This document shows positions 59,958 to 64,000 of a stretch of 64,000 nucleotides of DNA, piece by piece. Position numbers and translations under genes: made by a program. The stretch's first letter is position 1; each line of letters opens with the position of its first letter. The notes under the pieces were generated by a model. That model saw nothing but the letters and a program-made list of their open reading frames with translations. It was not told the DNA's origin and ran no database searches. This DNA comes from Tritrichomonas musculus (Eukaryota > Parabasalia > Tritrichomonadida > Tritrichomonadidae), in contig JAPFFF010000020.1 of NCBI GenBank assembly GCA_039105265.1, forward strand, positions 1,753,001 through 1,817,000, written 5' to 3'.

Positions 59958-62183
59958 ATGGATTTTCAATCATACATTGACAAAAAAATCGAAGTTCAAA
60001 ACAGTATTCTTCTATTTATAGATGATAAAAAGGATATTAAAGCAAATTTTCAAAATTTAACCAATTTTCTTAATAATCCAAAATTGTTAGAAGATCAGCA
60101 AGAATTAAAAGAAATTCTCTATCTGATTTCTAAAATAACAAAAAACCATCATCGTGATGAAGATTTTTTCAATAAAATTGAAAAAATTCTTTTATTAATT
60201 AAAGATCCGATTCAAAAAATTTTTTCAAACATCGATATTTTCCAAATTTTTAAAAATAATAAACGAATACTTCTTTTTTTATTAAAAGAAAACATGCTCA
60301 TTATGAACGAGTCCATTGTTAATTTGATGTTATCAACAAAATATCAAAAAGTCAATTATATATCCTATTATTTCCCAGAAGTCAATGGCCTACTTGAACC
60401 AGAAGAACAAGCCATCTATGAAGAAAAATATAAAAACTTTATTCAAAAAGATCAAAATAATTCAGAACTTTTTGAGAAATTGAGACACAATGGTGAAAAT
60501 GAAAGTCAAATTTGCCAGTTAATCAGGAAAGATGATGTAGAAGAATTCGCTCAATATACTTCTAAAGAAAAGATAGCACTTACTATGCAAATTGAACAAT
60601 CAATTTTTGAGACGAATCCACTTTTTCTTAAGAAAAGTCCGACATTAATTGAATATTCAACATTTTACGGATCGATTAAAATCACAAAATATTTATTCAG
60701 CAAGGGAGTTGAATTAACGCCTTCGTTATGGATCTACGCAACACATAGCAGAAAAATAGAAATGATGCATTTTCTTGAAGAAAATCACGTTAAACCAAAT
60801 GTTCAAGACTTCATGAATGAATCGTTAAAATGCCATCATTTTGAAATAACAGATCACATTCTTAACAATTTACTTAAACCGTTGAAAAAAGGCGAAAAAG
60901 ATGTTTTTACATTGAGTGTTAAATACTTGAATTTTGTCTATTTTCCTGATGATTTGAGAACACCAACCGCTTTTTATTATCTGTGCAAATATGATTTTGT
61001 CAATATTGTCAAAAGTTTACTGAATCAAGAAGAATTTGAAATAACGATAAACAAAGAAATATCAAAATTCAATAGTTTTGATAGAACCCCACTTCAAATT
61101 GCTGCGGACGAAGGAAACATGAGAATAGTTGATCTTTTATTAAACAATAAAAAATACGCAGAAGAAGCATTCAAAAGCAGAGCTTTTTATGAATGCAAGT
61201 TTTTGAAACAAGTCAAGATTCCGTCATTCATAACATCTATTGGTGAAAGTTGCTTTGAAGGCTGCTTATTAATGGAAGAAATAACGATTCCATCTTCTGT
61301 TACTGTTATTGAAGAGAATGCATTCAAACGTTGCCAGTTAATCACAAAAGTCACGATTCCTTCTTCGGTTGAAAAGATCGGCATGTATGCGTTTAATCAA
61401 TGCATATCATTATCACAAGTAACGTTTGAAAGCCCTTCTTCATTGAAGGTGATAGAGTCATTTGCTTTCGGCCTCTGTGATTCGTTAACAAGCTTGATAA
61501 TTCCAGATTCAGTGACAACGATAGAATCCAATGCATTTGTTGATTGCAGAGCATTGAAGCAGTTGTCAATTCCATCATCAATCACGCTGCTAACAGACTG
61601 TTTCCAGAATTGCATGTCATTGAAAAAAGTGACAATACCTTCATCAGTCGAAATGATCGGAAACAACGCTTTCAGCGGTTGCTCTTCATTGGTTGACGTA
61701 AAGATTCCTTCATCAGTGAAAATCATTGGAAATAATGCATTCTCTGAGTGCACATCATTAGTTGGCATTGATATCCCTTCTTCAGTGAACGAAATTGGCA
61801 ACTATACTTTCATGAATTGCTCTTCTTTGTCAAATGTTTCAATACCAACGTCTGTCTCTGAAATTGGCGAAAAAACATTCGCTAATTGTTCGTCTTTAAA
61901 AGAAATTTCTATTCCTTCTTCTGTTACAAAAATAGGAAACAATTCTTTTGCAGAGTGCTCATCACTCGAACAGTTAACAATTCCTGCTTCAGTCACTGAA
62001 ATTGGGTGTTATGCCTTCTTAAAATGCACTTCTTTAAAGAAAATTGTAATTCCGGCTTCAGTCAAAAAAATTGGAGTAAGTGCATTCTATAATTGCCCGT
62101 CGTTGGATGAAATATCAATTCCTTCATCAATTGATCAGGATAAAATTGGAATCGAAGCTGGAGTTAAAGTAACAAAAATATAA
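59958..62183 (+). CDS. Ankyrin-type N-terminus fused to BspA leucine-rich repeats
   Basis: 741 residues. The first about 395 residues are helical and match the trichomonad ankyrin/DUF3447 proteins: an N-terminal helical region, then IEYSTFYGSIKITKYL and a clear ankyrin unit TPLQIAADEGNMRIVDLL at about 376-393. From about 403 to 738 there are about 14 BspA/LRR_5 units of 23 residues with very regular IPSSV-x-x-IG-x-x-AF-x-x-C-x-SL. There is no signal peptide or membrane segment, so the LRRs would face the cytosol. The role is probably protein binding. The stop forms TAAA. Confidence 0.88.
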   Translation: MDFQSYIDKKIEVQNSILLFIDDKKDIKANFQNLTNFLNNPKLLEDQQELKEILYLISKITKNHHRDEDFFNKIEKILLLIKDPIQKIFSNIDIFQIFKNNKRILLFLLKENMLIMNESIVNLMLSTKYQKVNYISYYFPEVNGLLEPEEQAIYEEKYKNFIQKDQNNSELFEKLRHNGENESQICQLIRKDDVEEFAQYTSKEKIALTMQIEQSIFETNPLFLKKSPTLIEYSTFYGSIKITKYLFSKGVELTPSLWIYATHSRKIEMMHFLEENHVKPNVQDFMNESLKCHHFEITDHILNNLLKPLKKGEKDVFTLSVKYLNFVYFPDDLRTPTAFYYLCKYDFVNIVKSLLNQEEFEITINKEISKFNSFDRTPLQIAADEGNMRIVDLLLNNKKYAEEAFKSRAFYECKFLKQVKIPSFITSIGESCFEGCLLMEEITIPSSVTVIEENAFKRCQLITKVTIPSSVEKIGMYAFNQCISLSQVTFESPSSLKVIESFAFGLCDSLTSLIIPDSVTTIESNAFVDCRALKQLSIPSSITLLTDCFQNCMSLKKVTIPSSVEMIGNNAFSGCSSLVDVKIPSSVKIIGNNAFSECTSLVGIDIPSSVNEIGNYTFMNCSSLSNVSIPTSVSEIGEKTFANCSSLKEISIPSSVTKIGNNSFAECSSLEQLTIPASVTEIGCYAFLKCTSLKKIVIPASVKKIGVSAFYNCPSLDEISIPSSIDQDKIGIEAGVKVTKI

Positions 62184-62373
62184 ATAAAAATATAATTAAA
62201 TAAATATTCATAGTTTTTATTTATTATCATTGAATTTGCTTCTCTTTATATCAGATATAGAAAATTGTTTATATTTTCGAAAAATGATCATTTTTTTGAT
62301 AAATTTATATATTATATATTCACTTTAGAAATAAAAATTATCAAACAAAATATGACTATCAATATTGCATCAA

Positions 62374-62658
62374 TCATGATATAAAAGTAATTGTATCATC
62401 ATCCATTGAATTTTGTATTTGATTCTTGTTTTTATCATGATAAATTGATTTTTTTGATTGATTCAGGGCAGGTTTATCATAATTTGCTATATTTTTACTT
62501 TTGGAATTTTTATTATCTTTTTGCTCAGTTTGACGATTTTCAAATATTATATCACTTATTTTTCCCATTTCACAAAAAGATGCAAATTGAGAAGGGAAAA
62601 AGGATGAATTACATCGATTCGAGCTTGTAATTCTAGTTGGAGTGCTTCTGACAGTCAT
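62374..62658 (-). CDS. Possible small protein, unknown
   Basis: 94 residues starting MTVRSTPTRITSS, rich in Ser, Asn, Lys and Asp. No domain or membrane segment. The frame is less AT-extreme than its flanks. About 55-70 bases upstream is AAAAACGCCTTAACTTTTT, similar to TTTTAACGCCCTAACTTTTT upstream of the transporter pseudogene at 7792, which may be a shared promoter element. Real gene status uncertain. Confidence 0.4.
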   Translation of the reverse strand: MTVRSTPTRITSSNRCNSSFFPSQFASFCEMGKISDIIFENRQTEQKDNKNSKSKNIANYDKPALNQSKKSIYHDKNKNQIQNSMDDDTITFIS

Positions 62659-63135
62659 TTAAAGAGAAATAAAAATTTTTGAATAATTGGCTGTTTATGA
62701 ATTCAAAATTTAAAAAAAAGTTAAGGCGTTTTTAAAAGCTTCATAAAGGGATAAATACTAAATATTTAATAATATAAACTAATTTTATTTATTATTCAAT
62801 TAATAAAGAAAATATATAATAAGATAAAAAATCTAAAAAACAAATAGATTTTAAGAAAATCATAATTTTTTTTGTTTGACCTTTCATTCAAATAATTTAA
62901 AAAAATATATTAGTTTTAATAATTTTTATTTTTATTTTCATTATAAATTATTTTTACAGTGAGATATATTTATTTCAAATATATAATGGATAAAAAAATT
63001 GAATATTTTTTATATATAAATCCATCTCAAAATAATTGAATTGATCATTATTCAAAATAAGTAGATAAAAATATTTTGCATTCAATTTTAATAAAATGAA
63101 ATTTTTTATATAATAAATAGCGATATTTTTAATTA
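62659..63135. other. AT-rich intergenic stretch
   Basis: Lies between two divergent starts. No structure seen apart from the AACGCC-containing patch at about 62712-62729. Confidence 0.5.
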
Positions 63136-64000
63136 ATGTTGAATTCTTCTCAAGATATAGATTTACAAAGTTTACTATTAGACCCAGATGCAAAACTCGA
63201 AGACATTTTATTATCAAATGATTTTACAAATTTATGGGCTTTATCAGATCCAAATTTGTTTTCTTTTTTAATTAGGCACTATGGTGAGCTTATTGATACA
63301 GGTTTTCAGGTTAGAGATGAATCAGATCTTTCAATTCGTTGTTTACAAGTAATTAGTTCCAATAATCCATTCTTTCGACATCGTTTTTTTAAAGAAACAT
63401 ATTTCCTTAATTTTGTTTATAATTATATATTTAACATTTCTACATTTCCAGAGTTTTCCCAAAAAAACTATTTTTATGTTCTTCCAAATGTAATTGTAGA
63501 TCAATTTAAAAGATTAGTACCAACATTTAATGAAAAGTATTTTACTGAATTATTTAACAATATTCAAAACGACTTTGCTTATAATTTTATTTTAAGACTA
63601 ATAAACTTTGGTCCAACGAGTTTTGAGCCAGTTTTAAAAGAAATAAAAATTTGTGAAAAAATTGTATCAAATATAATTCAATACCATTCAATTCAAAATC
63701 AAAAACCTGATGAAAAACTTTTATTAATTCGTAACCAAAACATTTTTAAAGCAATTATAAACAGTAAATTTGATGATGGGGCATGTTCAGTATTAAATGA
63801 TCACATTGATGAAATTATTAATAATTCGATTCAAAATCCAAACTCAATTGTTTTTTCCTTTTTGCAATATATTGATGAATTTTCAATGAATTCATTTTCA
63901 TTATCAAAATGGCACAAAATTCATCAAAAAATAATTCCTCATTTATCTGAATTTTGTGATATCGTTTTGAATTCAAAAATTGAATCGTTCACTTCACTTT
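63136..64000 (+). CDS. 5' part of a helical protein, possibly SAPS-like phosphatase regulator (3' end outside window)
   Basis: Open from ATG at 63136 to the window edge (288 codons, no stop). It begins MLNSSQDIDLQSLLLDP, and residues about 18-45 read KLEDILLSNDFTNLWALSD then FSFLIRHYGELI. This resembles the start of SAPS-domain proteins (Sit4/PP6-associated regulators), where an acidic LED-type segment leads into helical repeats. The rest is helical and low in Gly, fitting an alpha-solenoid. The similarity is weak and from memory, so the family is tentative; the gene itself is convincing. Confidence 0.7.
   Translation, partial: MLNSSQDIDLQSLLLDPDAKLEDILLSNDFTNLWALSDPNLFSFLIRHYGELIDTGFQVRDESDLSIRCLQVISSNNPFFRHRFFKETYFLNFVYNYIFNISTFPEFSQKNYFYVLPNVIVDQFKRLVPTFNEKYFTELFNNIQNDFAYNFILRLINFGPTSFEPVLKEIKICEKIVSNIIQYHSIQNQKPDEKLLLIRNQNIFKAIINSKFDDGACSVLNDHIDEIINNSIQNPNSIVFSFLQYIDEFSMNSFSLSKWHKIHQKIIPHLSEFCDIVLNSKIESFTSL

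Noticed and set aside
62975-63217. 80-codon minus-strand frame
   Set aside because: Overlaps the start of the convincing plus-strand gene at 63136 and is low-complexity.

Overview
The window looks like nuclear DNA of a trichomonad (Parabasalia), probably a very AT-rich one such as Tritrichomonas. I infer this from the gene families, not from a marker gene. They include BspA-type leucine-rich-repeat (LRR_5) proteins, giant Pmp-like beta-helix surface proteins, a decayed auxin-efflux-carrier-family transporter, BTB/discoidin proteins and ankyrin plus LRR proteins. Genes appear intronless and sit close to their start codons. Several stop codons form TAAA, the trichomonad poly(A) signal. Long AT-rich spacers separate the genes. 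The species cannot be fixed from the sequence alone.

Layout. 1-2995: 3' part of a Pmp-like type I surface protein. 4948-6660: a lipid-anchored G-alpha-like protein lacking both GTP-hydrolysis residues and carrying a Lys-rich tail. 6801-7792 (-): auxin-efflux-carrier pseudogene. 8290-9744 (-): PPP-family phosphatase. 9745-16940: gene-poor, with debris of mobile DNA. This stretch holds a broken HUH-Rep plus NUMOD4/HNH fossil, an unidentified broken gene (12879-13771), a 1.38-kb element with terminal inverted repeats and a target-site duplication (14053-15430), and a GC-rich hAT-like end (16318-16488). 16941-31751: a single 4936-residue BspA-like protein. 32331-33557: a charged repeat protein. 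33698-35590 (-): a receptor-like kinase with a BspA LRR ectodomain. 35956-37611 (-): a CEP164-type WW / BTB-like / discoidin protein. 38254-40725 (-) and 40816-43230 (+): a divergent pair of ABCA half-transporters. 44313-56459: a 4048-residue Pmp-like surface protein with Ser-rich arrays. 58010-58882: a small coiled-coil protein. 59101-59409 and 62374-62658 (both -): two possible small genes. 59958-62183: an ankyrin + BspA LRR protein. 63136 to the right edge: the 5' part of a gene possibly related to SAPS-domain phosphatase regulators.

Functional themes. About half of the window encodes surface or putative adhesion/recognition repeat proteins. These show strong signs of recent internal duplication and gene conversion. 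Signalling parts lie among them: the G-alpha-like protein, the phosphatase, the LRR-receptor kinase and a possible phosphatase regulator. The kinase is the most suggestive single find, because it places the same repeat family used for surface recognition directly on a transmembrane kinase. No tRNA, rRNA or CRISPR was recognised.
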